NCBI RefSeq assembly: GCF_001592965.1
Contig: NZ_LRPC01000023.1
Coordinates: 1 to 64,000 of the forward strand
Direction: 5' to 3'
Source: Roseivirga spongicola
Lineage (GTDB): Bacteria > Bacteroidota > Bacteroidia > Cytophagales > Cyclobacteriaceae
DNA length: 64,000 nucleotides
Shown here: one piece after another, positions 51,130-58,441 of the stretch
How the letters are laid out: each line of letters opens with the position of its first letter
How positions within the stretch are numbered: the stretch's first letter is position 1
Notes under the pieces: generated by a model
Database searches by the model: none
What the model was told of the DNA's origin: nothing
What the model saw: the letters and a program-made list of their open reading frames with translations, nothing else
Position numbers and translations under genes: made by a program

Positions 51130-52698
51130 ATGGCAGATTCATATATGTTTGAACTTCCAAAGCACCACAAATCAATCATTAAAGTGATTGGTGTTGGCGG
51201 TGGCGGAAGCAACGCAGTAAACCACATGTATAATCAAGGGATTAAAGATGTGGAATTCGTAGTGTGCAATACAGATGCGCAGGCTTTAAAAAGTAGTCCG
51301 GTTCCTAACCGACTGCAATTGGGAATGGGCCTTACCGAAGGACTCGGTGCGGGTGCTAATCCTGAAATTGGTAAAAACGCAGCAATAGAAAGTAAGGAAG
51401 AGATTAGAACCATGCTTTCTGACGATACCAAAATGGTATTCATAACAGCCGGAATGGGTGGAGGTACTGGTACTGGTGCGGCTCCTATCATTGCTAAAAT
51501 TGCGAGAGATATGGATTTGCTTACAGTAGGTATTGTAACTGCTCCTTTCAGTTTTGAAGGAAAGAAAAAGACAAATGCTGCAAATCAAGGAATCGCGGAG
51601 CTCAAGGAGAATTGCGATACGGTGCTCGTTATCCTCAATGATAAATTGAGAGAGGTGCACGGTAATCTTCCGATTAGTAAAGCCTTTGGTGAAGCAGATA
51701 ACATCTTAACCACTGCAGCAAAAGGTATTGCCGAAATAATCACGGTGCCTGGTTATGTGAATGTGGACTTTATGGATGTTCAGACGGTAATGAAAGGAGC
51801 TGGAGCAGCAGTAATGGGCTCAGCAACTGCCGATGGTGAGGGCAGAGCACTTCGCGCAGCCGAGATGGCCATTTCTTCTCCGTTACTGAACAACAAAGAT
51901 ATTAACGGAGCAACCAAGATTCTTCTTTCCATTATTTCTGGAGAAGAAGCAGAGTTGCAAATGGATGAACTAACCGATATTACGGAATACATTCAGGAGA
52001 AAGCTGGTGATGATGCTGAGGTGATCTTCGGGCATGGTATCGATGCTAACCACGGTCAGAACATCAGTGTAACTGTAATCGCTACGGGGTTCGAATCTCC
52101 AGAGTTGAAAACACGTCCGAGTGAGGCAACAAAAAAGGTGATTGATCTCGAGAGTAATCGAGAGATCGACATGAGGCCTGAAAACAACTTTACCACTCCA
52201 CAGCCACAGTCTCAGACTACTCTTTTCGAGGCTCCAAAAGAAACGCCTAAAGAAGAGTCTCGTCCAGAAGTGAATACGCAAGAAGATGAGGATGAAAACG
52301 AATTACCAGCAGGCTATTCATTCTTAGCCAAGTTGGCCAGAAAGTATGAGATTGAAGAGTACTCATCTAATGCTGATAGAGAAGATGAGGCTGAAGAGAG
52401 AAGCAGGTCTTTAGATAATGATTTCTATGAAGACAGGAATAAGAACTTCTTAGAAATGAAACGTCAGAAGCTTCAAGAGCAGGCACGTTTGAGAGAAGAA
52501 AGGCTCAGAGGTTCTTCTAATTATGGTATGAATAACGATGATTTTAAGGAGAAACTAGAAGTTCCTGCTTACCAAAGAAGACAAGTGCGTTTGAGTGAAA
52601 ACTCTCCATCTTCTGAGAGAAATATTTCAAGATATAACCTAAATGATGACGATGAGATTATGGGGGACAATAAATTCCTTCATGACAATGTCGATTAA
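51130..52698 (+). CDS. ftsZ: Cell division protein FtsZ
   Basis: A 522-residue tubulin-like GTPase forming the Z-ring. KVIGVGGGGSNAVNHMYNQGI starts the GTPase domain (about 20-40), the signature loop is TAGMGGGTGTGAAPIIAKIA (about 110-130), DFMDVQTVMKGAGAAVMG contains the T7-type region, and ISVTVIATGF ends the core near 330. A long, acidic, disordered linker (about 335-500; QEDEDENELPAGYSFLAKLA) follows. PAYQRRQVRLSEN resembles the conserved C-terminal peptide, but about 30 more residues extend beyond it. Directly downstream lies a strong terminator that closes the dcw cluster. Confidence 0.97.
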   Translation: MADSYMFELPKHHKSIIKVIGVGGGGSNAVNHMYNQGIKDVEFVVCNTDAQALKSSPVPNRLQLGMGLTEGLGAGANPEIGKNAAIESKEEIRTMLSDDTKMVFITAGMGGGTGTGAAPIIAKIARDMDLLTVGIVTAPFSFEGKKKTNAANQGIAELKENCDTVLVILNDKLREVHGNLPISKAFGEADNILTTAAKGIAEIITVPGYVNVDFMDVQTVMKGAGAAVMGSATADGEGRALRAAEMAISSPLLNNKDINGATKILLSIISGEEAELQMDELTDITEYIQEKAGDDAEVIFGHGIDANHGQNISVTVIATGFESPELKTRPSEATKKVIDLESNREIDMRPENNFTTPQPQSQTTLFEAPKETPKEESRPEVNTQEDEDENELPAGYSFLAKLARKYEIEEYSSNADREDEAEERSRSLDNDFYEDRNKNFLEMKRQKLQEQARLREERLRGSSNYGMNNDDFKEKLEVPAYQRRQVRLSENSPSSERNISRYNLNDDDEIMGDNKFLHDNVD

Positions 52699-52748
52699 GG
52701 ATATCCATTTTTTTAGCTTGATCAACGGTTAAAGTTGAGACATGTGAA

Positions 52749-52782
52749 CAAAGACAGCCTACTGCCATGGGCTGTCTTTTTT
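52749..52782 (+). terminator. Terminator of the dcw cluster
   Basis: AAAGACAGCC and GGCTGTCTTT form a 10-bp stem (52750-52759, 52770-52779) followed by TTT within a six-T run. It is 50 bases beyond the ftsZ stop. Confidence 0.93.
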
Positions 52783-52798
52783 AGTTGATAGAATTTTT

Positions 52799-52834
52799 CT
52801 TTAAGGCTTCCAGTCCTTAAAGGCTAGAAGCCTT
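52799..52834. repeat. Overlapping alternative hairpins
   Basis: CTTTAAGG (52799-52806) pairs with CCTTAAAG (52815-52822), while the overlapping AAGGCTTC (52803-52810) pairs with GAAGCCTT (52827-52834). The two stems exclude each other. No gene is associated. Confidence 0.5.
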
Positions 52835-52902
52835 ACTTCTTTTAGTGCTGATAAAAACTGGTCATTGTCTGAATCGAAAAAGCTACTAGACGAGTGCGAG
52901 CT

Positions 52903-52935
52903 GAAAATTATTTAGAAATGTTCTAAATAATTTTC
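52903..52935. promoter_or_regulatory. Perfect 15-bp-arm palindrome, probable operator
   Basis: GAAAATTATTTAGAA, a three-base centre ATG, then TTCTAAATAATTTTC: 33 bases of perfect dyad symmetry. It ends 19 bases before the -7 element TACTTTTG and so covers the -33 region of the promoter for the following two genes, the usual position for a repressor site. There is no terminator-type T-run. The binding protein is not identifiable from the sequence. Confidence 0.7.
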
Positions 52936-52954
52936 TGTGAGAATAATCCTTTTC

Positions 52955-52962
52955 TACTTTTG
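52955..52962 (+). promoter_or_regulatory. Promoter -7 element (TACTTTTG)
   Basis: A perfect TAnnTTTG ending six bases before the TTG start of the membrane protein gene, so transcription would start at or just before the start codon. The expected -33 site falls at the right end of the palindrome. Confidence 0.7.
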
Positions 52963-52968
52963 TGACCG

Positions 52969-53415
52969 TTGGAAAAGAAGCTCAATTCAAATCATCAATC
53001 GAAGACCATTTCTCTGGTGGTAACTAGCATCGTACTGGCGTCTGTCGGAGCTTTGCTTGAGTTAATTCTCATTGAGCATTATGAAGGCACAAACCAACTG
53101 ATACCAATAATATCAATAGGGTCGGCTCTCTTTCTTTTTATTATTCTACTCCTCAATAACACTATAGCTATTAGAAAGATTTTCAGAGTTGTGTTGTGTA
53201 TTTGTGCTGTAGCTGGAGTCCTCGGAGTTTATTTTCATTTAGACTCAAATTTCCAGTTTGAAAAAGAGATGAGGCCAAATGACTCTGGGGGAGACTTGTT
53301 TTGGGCTAGCTTTTCAGGAGCCCTGCCAGCCTTAGCTCCAATGAGCATGTTGGTCTTTACACTATTAGGATTTATTTACTTATCAAGCATAAATAACGAG
53401 AATGAAACAAAATAA
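52969..53415 (+). CDS. Four-helix integral membrane protein of unknown function
   Basis: A 148-residue protein with four predicted membrane segments (about 14-35, 45-62, 68-90 and 118-140). A short loop NFQFEKEMRPNDSGGDLFWASFSGALPALAP lies between the third and fourth. I recognise no family or catalytic residues. The start must be the TTG at 52969, since the next in-frame Met is near residue 101; with the -7 box six bases upstream the mRNA may be leaderless. The 3' end overlaps the HhH lipoprotein gene by 14 bases, so both are made from one palindrome-controlled transcript. Confidence 0.7.
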   Translation: MEKKLNSNHQSKTISLVVTSIVLASVGALLELILIEHYEGTNQLIPIISIGSALFLFIILLLNNTIAIRKIFRVVLCICAVAGVLGVYFHLDSNFQFEKEMRPNDSGGDLFWASFSGALPALAPMSMLVFTLLGFIYLSSINNENETK

Positions 53416-54079
53416 AATTTCCATTCTATTCTTGGCCTTAGCCCTAATTGGTCTAGTGTCATGTGGTAATACTAAAAGCAATGAAGAGTCTACCGATGCT
53501 GTTAGTACAGAGTCAGAATCAAAAGTAGCTCCAAGTGTAGTGTTGAATGCTAATTTGGCTAGTGAAGAAGAACTCACTCAGATTGGTTTAACAGCAGATA
53601 TGATTCAGCAGGTTATGGAAAATCGTCCATTCATTACCATGAATGACTTTGATGCTCTAGTGCCGGCAGACATGAACAAAGAAGAGCTTTACAAAAGCAT
53701 TTTTGTTCCTTTTAACTTGAATACAACTGCTGAAGGAGATTTCAAGATGATTCCAGGTGTTGGAGATAAAATGGCTCATGAGTTCGAAGAATACAGACCA
53801 TATACTTCTATTGCACAATTTAGAAGAGAGATTGGCAAGTATGTAGACGATGCGGAAGTGAAGAGGTACGAAAGCTACGTATTTGTACCAGTTGAGCTAA
53901 ACTCTGCTTCTGAAGATGATATAAAGGCGCTACCAGGCTTAAGCGATAAAATGGTGCATGAATTTCTTGAGTATAGACCTTACGATAATATGGATAGGTT
54001 CTACAAAGAAATCGGCAAGTATGTAGATGAGAAAGAATTGGACAGATTGGCAAGGTTAGTTTATATAAATAACCAATAA
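53402..54079 (+). CDS. Lipoprotein with three ComEA-like helix-hairpin-helix repeats
   Basis: A 225-residue lipoprotein: signal LALIGLVSC with lipid-acceptor Cys21, a Ser/Glu-rich linker to about residue 45, then three tandem units of about 59 residues. Each has the pattern LN.A....(I/L)..(I/L)PG(V/L).DKM..EF.EYRPY....F..EIGKYVD: the second (about 107-166) and third (about 167-225) are close copies with IPGVGDKM and LPGLSDKM, the first is diverged (IGLTADMI). HhH pairs in ComEA bind DNA, but these units carry many acidic residues, so protein contact or another ligand is as likely. It is co-transcribed with the upstream membrane protein. Confidence 0.82.
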   Translation: MKQNKISILFLALALIGLVSCGNTKSNEESTDAVSTESESKVAPSVVLNANLASEEELTQIGLTADMIQQVMENRPFITMNDFDALVPADMNKEELYKSIFVPFNLNTTAEGDFKMIPGVGDKMAHEFEEYRPYTSIAQFRREIGKYVDDAEVKRYESYVFVPVELNSASEDDIKALPGLSDKMVHEFLEYRPYDNMDRFYKEIGKYVDEKELDRLARLVYINNQ

Positions 54080-54102
54080 ACTACTTGCCTTCTCATTGAA
54101 TG

Positions 54103-54237
54103 AGACTGCCTCAAGTGCTGCTATTTTCGTCTTTCCCAGCTCGACTGGGAATCCCTATAGGTCTTTAGAGTCTTTTTTTGACTTTAACGGGCTGTAGTTG
54201 AGAATAACGATTAGCTTTTGGGGCAGTCTCCTTTTTT
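54103..54237 (+). terminator. Long-range inverted repeat with inner hairpin, terminator-like
   Basis: GAGACTGCC (54103-54111) pairs with GGCAGTCTC (54222-54230) over a 110-base gap, followed by CTTTTTT. Inside lies a separate perfect hairpin TTCCCAG-CTCGA-CTGGGAA (54133-54151). It is positioned to end the HhH lipoprotein transcript and touches the stop of the convergent FMN reductase gene. Confidence 0.55.
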
Positions 54238-54763
54238 AAAACGCCACCAATTTTTCTGCTTGTTGATGTAGGAGAGTGTTGTACAACGGCTGGGTAATTT
54301 TCTCTCCGTCCCAATGTTGCTCAATGCCTGCAAGCTTAGGTTTTAAAGCAAGAATATTCATACCTAGGTAGTTAAGTATGTCGGTTAAGTGAGACATGGC
54401 CATTACACTACCTTGTACGCCAGAAGAAACCCCAATTAAGGCTCCTTTTTTATCTCTAACCCCTTCAGGGTATTTCAACCCATCTAAAAAAGCCTTTAGC
54501 ACACCCGGGAAAGAACCGTTGTATTCAGGAACTATAAAAACAATCTTTTCCGAAGCCTGAACCTTTTCTCGAATAGCATTGAATGACTCGTTGTTGCCGT
54601 TGTTTTCATATAACGCATTACACAAGAAATCTTCGGGTAAGTCTACCAAATCTACTATTTGACAGGCACTGTCGGTTTTGGTATCTAAAATCGATTTATA
54701 GTAATGAGCGATTTTGGTGCTCATTGAATTCTTTCTATTGGTTCCAACTACTATACTAATCAT
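54236..54763 (-). CDS. NAD(P)H-dependent FMN reductase
   Basis: A 175-residue flavodoxin-like oxidoreductase. The FMN phosphate loop is GTNRKNSMSTKIAHYY (about 7-22), the isoalloxazine contact is FIVPEYNGSFPGVLKAFLDGL (about 78-98), and IGVSSGVQGSVMAMSHLTDIL is the later family segment. It reduces FMN, quinones or azo compounds with NAD(P)H. Length is normal and no export signal is present. It converges with the HhH lipoprotein gene. The physiological substrate is unknown. Confidence 0.88.
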   Translation of the reverse strand: MISIVVGTNRKNSMSTKIAHYYKSILDTKTDSACQIVDLVDLPEDFLCNALYENNGNNESFNAIREKVQASEKIVFIVPEYNGSFPGVLKAFLDGLKYPEGVRDKKGALIGVSSGVQGSVMAMSHLTDILNYLGMNILALKPKLAGIEQHWDGEKITQPLYNTLLHQQAEKLVAF

Positions 54764-55006
54764 GCTTTTTCTTATGCTACAAACTTAAAGGCATTCAGTT
54801 AATTGACCGAGTTTCGGTGGCTCTAAATCTGTTTGTATTTATTGGTAAAATTAAATTGAGCTAAAAAGTTCAGGCTAACTAGTAAATCTTCCATCATTCA
54901 TTCGGCCAGAGTTGGCTTTTAGAGGCAAAGGATCATCGATATTGAAATCTGATTATTTGTCGTTTTTCAGCTTACTTGATAAAAAATAAGCTACTAAATT
55001 CACGGC

Positions 55007-55825
55007 ATGACTTATACAGAGAAAGTTCAAGAATCAGTTCAGTTCATTCAATCTAAAACTGACGTAGTGCCTCAGTTTGGAATTATTCTGGGCACAGGGC
55101 TTGGTGCCTTGGTCGATGAAATTAATGTCACTTCTGAAATTGGCTATGACGAGATTCCTCATTTTCCGGTGTCTACGGTAGAGAGCCATCATGGTAAGCT
55201 CATTTTTGGAGAACTTTTTGGAAAGAAGGTAGTGGCAATGCAAGGCCGATTTCATTACTATGAAGGTTATACTATGAAGGAAGTTACTTTCCCTGTACGA
55301 GTTATGAAGTTACTGGGCATCGAGAAGCTCTTTATTTCAAACGCTGCTGGGGGAGTCAACCTGAATTATCAAGTGGCCGATCTGATGATTATTGAAGACC
55401 ATATAGATCTAACCAAAGAGAACCCGTTGACAGGCAAAAACCTTGATGAGTTTGGCGGGCGTTTCCCTGACATGAGCGAGCCTTATGAGCGTAAGATGAT
55501 CGATGAAGCACTAGAGATTGCCAAAGCTAATAACATCCGTTGTCACGAAGGAGTGTATGCCGGAGTAAGCGGTCCGAACCTAGAAACCAGAGCTGAGTAC
55601 AGATTCATTGGTAGAATTGGTGGCGATGCAGTAGGCATGTCTACCATTCCAGAAGTGATTGTGGCTCGGCATATGGACTTGCCAGTGTTTGCGGTGTCAG
55701 CCATCACAGATCTCTGCGATCCAGATAACCTCGAGAAAGCTGAAATAGCCAATATTCTTGCAGCAGCCTTCAAAGCAGAGAAGGGAATGACTAAGATTAT
55801 AAAGGAATTAATCAGTAAGCAGTAG
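55007..55825 (+). CDS. Purine-nucleoside phosphorylase (class II)
   Basis: A 272-residue trimeric-type PNP converting purine nucleosides and phosphate to base and ribose-1-phosphate. Motifs: FGIILGTGLGALVDEI (phosphate loop, about 24-39), VESHHGKLIFG with the phosphate-binding His, MQGRFHYYEGY, ISNAAGGVN, and AGVSGPNLETRAEYRFIGRIGGDAVGMSTIPEVIVARH with the base-binding Glu, followed by AVSAITDLCDP where Asn/Asp sets the purine preference. Length is standard. The 243-base region upstream (54764-55006) is AT-rich with no other feature I can name. Confidence 0.94.
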   Translation: MTYTEKVQESVQFIQSKTDVVPQFGIILGTGLGALVDEINVTSEIGYDEIPHFPVSTVESHHGKLIFGELFGKKVVAMQGRFHYYEGYTMKEVTFPVRVMKLLGIEKLFISNAAGGVNLNYQVADLMIIEDHIDLTKENPLTGKNLDEFGGRFPDMSEPYERKMIDEALEIAKANNIRCHEGVYAGVSGPNLETRAEYRFIGRIGGDAVGMSTIPEVIVARHMDLPVFAVSAITDLCDPDNLEKAEIANILAAAFKAEKGMTKIIKELISKQ

Positions 55826-55910
55826 GTCTGATTACCTCTTTGATGTGTCTTTCAAATCGGCTAGACATATTTATTGAAAGGTTCTTTAGGTTAATAATAT
55901 CAAATTAGAT

Positions 55911-56014
55911 GCAGTGGGTGATTGTGGCTGGAGCTATTTATGGAGTAGTTCAGCAAATCTCAATTTACTTAATTGCAAATCTTGGCGTATATGTACTTGT
56001 ACACCACCCACTGC
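55911..56014. repeat. 10-bp inverted repeat bounding a short AT-rich segment
   Basis: GCAGTGGGTG (55911-55920) and CACCCACTGC (56005-56014) are perfect complements 84 bases apart. A 56-codon open frame starting at ATG 55910 (MQWVIVAGAIYGVV, hydrophobic) covers the segment and runs into the 3' end of the minus-strand HTH gene. Neither a promoter nor a ribosome binding site is convincing. It could be a small MITE-like relic or a long hairpin ending the HTH gene's transcript. Confidence 0.45.
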
Positions 56015-56019
56015 CTAAT

Positions 56020-56358
56020 TTATTTATACATTTTAAGCCTAATTATGTCTACCTCAAGACGTGTCACTTTACTTTCTAATAGTTGGATTTGCTCACTCAG
56101 GGCTTGAACCTTTTGTAATAATTCAGCTTCGTCCAACATCATCAATTCATTTTCATTTTTATTGTAAATGGTTCTTTTTACATCTGTAAAGTCATGATTA
56201 ATTGCTTGGCCTATTCTGATAAGCTTACTTTTCTTAAGGTCTTCACCTTCTTTTATCCAATTATATAGTGTGTTTCTGTTGATGCCAATTTTGTCAGCAA
56301 TGCTTGTAATAGATTGCCCGCTTTTGTCTATTGCTTCTTGTATAAAATTGTAATTCAT
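56020..56358 (-). CDS. Small helix-turn-helix protein with C-terminal coiled coil
   Basis: A 112-residue protein. The N-terminal 50 residues are a helix-turn-helix (FIQEAIDKSGQSITSIADKIGINRNTLYNWIKEGEDL) of the XRE/Fis-like kind: SITSIADKIGINRNTLYNWI is a clear HTH. Residues about 72-110 form a heptad-patterned coiled coil (LLQKVQALSEQIQLLESKVTRLEVDIIRL), probably for dimerisation. No ligand domain is present. Isolated, flanked by repeats on both sides; its targets are unknown. The AT-rich 150 bases upstream (56359-56510) should hold its promoter. Confidence 0.8.
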   Translation of the reverse strand: MNYNFIQEAIDKSGQSITSIADKIGINRNTLYNWIKEGEDLKKSKLIRIGQAINHDFTDVKRTIYNKNENELMMLDEAELLQKVQALSEQIQLLESKVTRLEVDIIRLKMYK

Positions 56359-56568
56359 AACTATACTATACTAGTAAGTGATTCAAAATAATGAACAAAA
56401 AATAACAAATGCGAATATTAAATGAGCATAAATGATTTTTAGTGTCAATTATTGTTTCAGTACAAGTGGGATTTGGTGTTTCAGTTAGTACTAGTTTGCT
56501 GATAAACGAATGGAGCTAGGACATTTATTAAATAGAAGTCGGAAAAGGATTTGATCGCTCGCATCTGA

Positions 56569-56919
56569 GCATGACTGTTATTGAGGTTTTTGTGGAAGGC
56601 ACGCTGGTCTCTAGTGTCTCGCTAAGTCCGCAGCGATTAGTCGAGTCGAGGTGCTTCAACTAGTAGTCACAAGGATTATAGCAGTTGTCTTAGATTGTTT
56701 TGCCAGATGCTCTCTCGTCTATGTCATTCTGAGTGCAGCGAAGAATCTTATACTTGAATAGAGGCGCTTAGCAAAGGGTAATAAGATGTTTCCCCCGATA
56801 CTTTGGGGCCTCAACATGACTGTTACCGAGGTGTTTGTTCAAGGCCTTGGTGTTTAGTTGAAGCGAGACGCTTCAACTAGGAGGGGATTCGTCAGACCAC
56901 TCAAAGTGGTCAGACGAAT
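56569..56919 (+). repeat. Two copies of an intergenic repeat plus terminal hairpin, upstream of the iron operon
   Basis: Copy A (56569-56667) runs from ATGACTGTTA to CTTCAACTAG. Copy B (56783-56886) starts TAAGATGTTTCCCCCGATAC, contains ATGACTGTTACCG and the perfect hairpin GTTGAAGCG-AGA-CGCTTCAAC (56857-56877), and is followed by ATTCGTCAGACCACT..AGTGGTCAGACGAAT (56887-56919). Between them lies TCATTCTGAGTGCAGCGAAGAATCT, a phrase I associate with intergenic repeats in Bacteroidota. The same units recur after the operon at 63392-63590. No gene is seen in 56359-57110. Confidence 0.75.
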
Positions 56920-57103
56920 AAGTTTGGGGCACTACAAAAAAACTTTCCAGTCTTTAGCATCCTGCTAGTCTATCCCTAAATCTCCAGGCTATTTAACTAG
57001 TGCAGACCTAATCAATAGACTAGCTTGCTTGTTTCTGGTACTTTTCCGTTATCTAGAATAGGCCTTTGATTTTTATTATTATTTAGATCGATTAAAAATA
57101 AGT

Positions 57104-57145
57104 TAACCTAATGCTTGTTAGCCTGAGTGCTCTGTTATACTTTTG
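57104..57145 (+). promoter_or_regulatory. Promoter and possible operator of the iron operon
   Basis: TTG (57115-57117) and TACTTTTG (57138-57145) are 20 bases apart, an exact -33/-7 layout. Overlapping the -33 are two direct repeats, TTAACCTAA (57104-57112) and TTAGCCTGA (57118-57126), 14 bases apart. The half-sites resemble the CTAACCTAA half of DtxR-family iron boxes, which is suggestive only. The promoter lies downstream of ATG 57111, so that ATG cannot be the true start of the first gene. Confidence 0.6.
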
Positions 57146-57188
57146 CGCACTGTTTAAAATGAATCCAAATAAAAATAGAAAACAAAAG

Positions 57189-58403
57189 ATGACCAGAAAT
57201 TATCCCTTGGCTGTTTTACTCCTTGTTTTAGCATTATTCTCTTGTGATGATAATGAAGGTTTACCAGAAGTTGAAGCTCCTTCGAGTTACTCCTTCGAGA
57301 GAAACTCACAAAGCACAGTTTCTTTCTCGGGACAGACAACTAGAATAAAAATGGCAGAAGAATTGAATTCGGCCTTTTTGGATTTTGACAATACAACAGA
57401 GGCGCTTTTGCTAGAAATGTTTAGGAATGATGATGGACAAGGCGGAGATGTCAGTCCTTTTGAAGATGCCGACTTGAATAGCGCTACCAAAAGCATCAAA
57501 AGTAAAGTAGCCGCTTCTCAAGATCTATTTGCTGCAAATACCACAGAGTCGTCTCAAATTAAGGCTCAGTTCGAAAGCTGGATTGCAGGTCAAATCAATG
57601 AGATTTACCCAAATAGAAACCAACTGGCTACTGCTGGTAATGCAGGTCAATTGGCCGATGGAACCTCTACCAGATACGTAAATGCTAAGGGTTTGGAGTA
57701 CAACCAAGCCTTCACCAAATCTTTGATCGGTGGCCTTATGCTAGATCAGTTGGTGAATAACTACTTGAGTACAGCTGTGCTAGATGCCGCTTCTAACAAA
57801 GAAGATAATAATGCTGGTGTTTTGGCAGACGGAAAAAACTATACCACTATGGAACATAAGTGGGATGAGGCTTATGGTTACCTTTTCGGTAATGCGGCCA
57901 ACACAGCAAGTCCTTTGACAGAACTTGGTAGCTCAGATAGCTACCTTAATAAATACCTAGGAAGGGTAGAAGGCGATGCTGATTTCGCAGGTGTAGCCCA
58001 AGAAGTATTTGACGCTTTGATATTAGGCAGGGCTGCAATTGTTGCTCAACAATATGAAGTGAGAGATGCACAAGCTGACATCATCAAGCAAAAACTTTCT
58101 GAGATAATAGCTATTAGAGCAGTTTACTATCTGCAACAAGGAAAAATAGCCTTGGAGAACCAGCAATATGGTACTGCCTTCCACGATTTATCTGAAGGCT
58201 TTGGCTTCATTTACAGCTTACGTTTTACGCATAACCCGATTGCTGGAGATAGCTTCTTTAGCCGTGAAGAAGTTGATCAAATGATCGATGACCTGTACGG
58301 TTCAACCAATGGATTCTGGGATGTGGACGCTACCACTTTAGACGCTATTTCGGCCAGTATAGCCGCTAAGTTCGACTTTACTGTAGCTGAGGCAGGTAAC
58401 TAA
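57189..58403 (+). CDS. DUF4856 lipoprotein, first gene of putative iron operon
   Basis: A 404-residue lipoprotein: signal MTRNYPLAVLLLVLALFSC with Cys19. SYSFERNSQSTVSFSGQTTRIKMAEELNSAF is the characteristic DUF4856 start, and GLEYNQAFTKSLIGGLMLDQLVNNYLS, TTMEHKWDEAYGYLFG and SLRFTHNPIAGDSFFSREEVDQMIDDL are later conserved segments. The fold is thought to be helical and imelysin-like, and it is typically encoded just before an imelysin, as here. ATG 57189 is chosen because the promoter lies inside any longer frame from 57111. Surface iron or iron-complex binding is the likely role. Confidence 0.88.
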   Translation: MTRNYPLAVLLLVLALFSCDDNEGLPEVEAPSSYSFERNSQSTVSFSGQTTRIKMAEELNSAFLDFDNTTEALLLEMFRNDDGQGGDVSPFEDADLNSATKSIKSKVAASQDLFAANTTESSQIKAQFESWIAGQINEIYPNRNQLATAGNAGQLADGTSTRYVNAKGLEYNQAFTKSLIGGLMLDQLVNNYLSTAVLDAASNKEDNNAGVLADGKNYTTMEHKWDEAYGYLFGNAANTASPLTELGSSDSYLNKYLGRVEGDADFAGVAQEVFDALILGRAAIVAQQYEVRDAQADIIKQKLSEIIAIRAVYYLQQGKIALENQQYGTAFHDLSEGFGFIYSLRFTHNPIAGDSFFSREEVDQMIDDLYGSTNGFWDVDATTLDAISASIAAKFDFTVAEAGN

Positions 58404-58441
58404 TTGCCGAACAAAATCTCTGAACAAACCAATTTGTTGTA

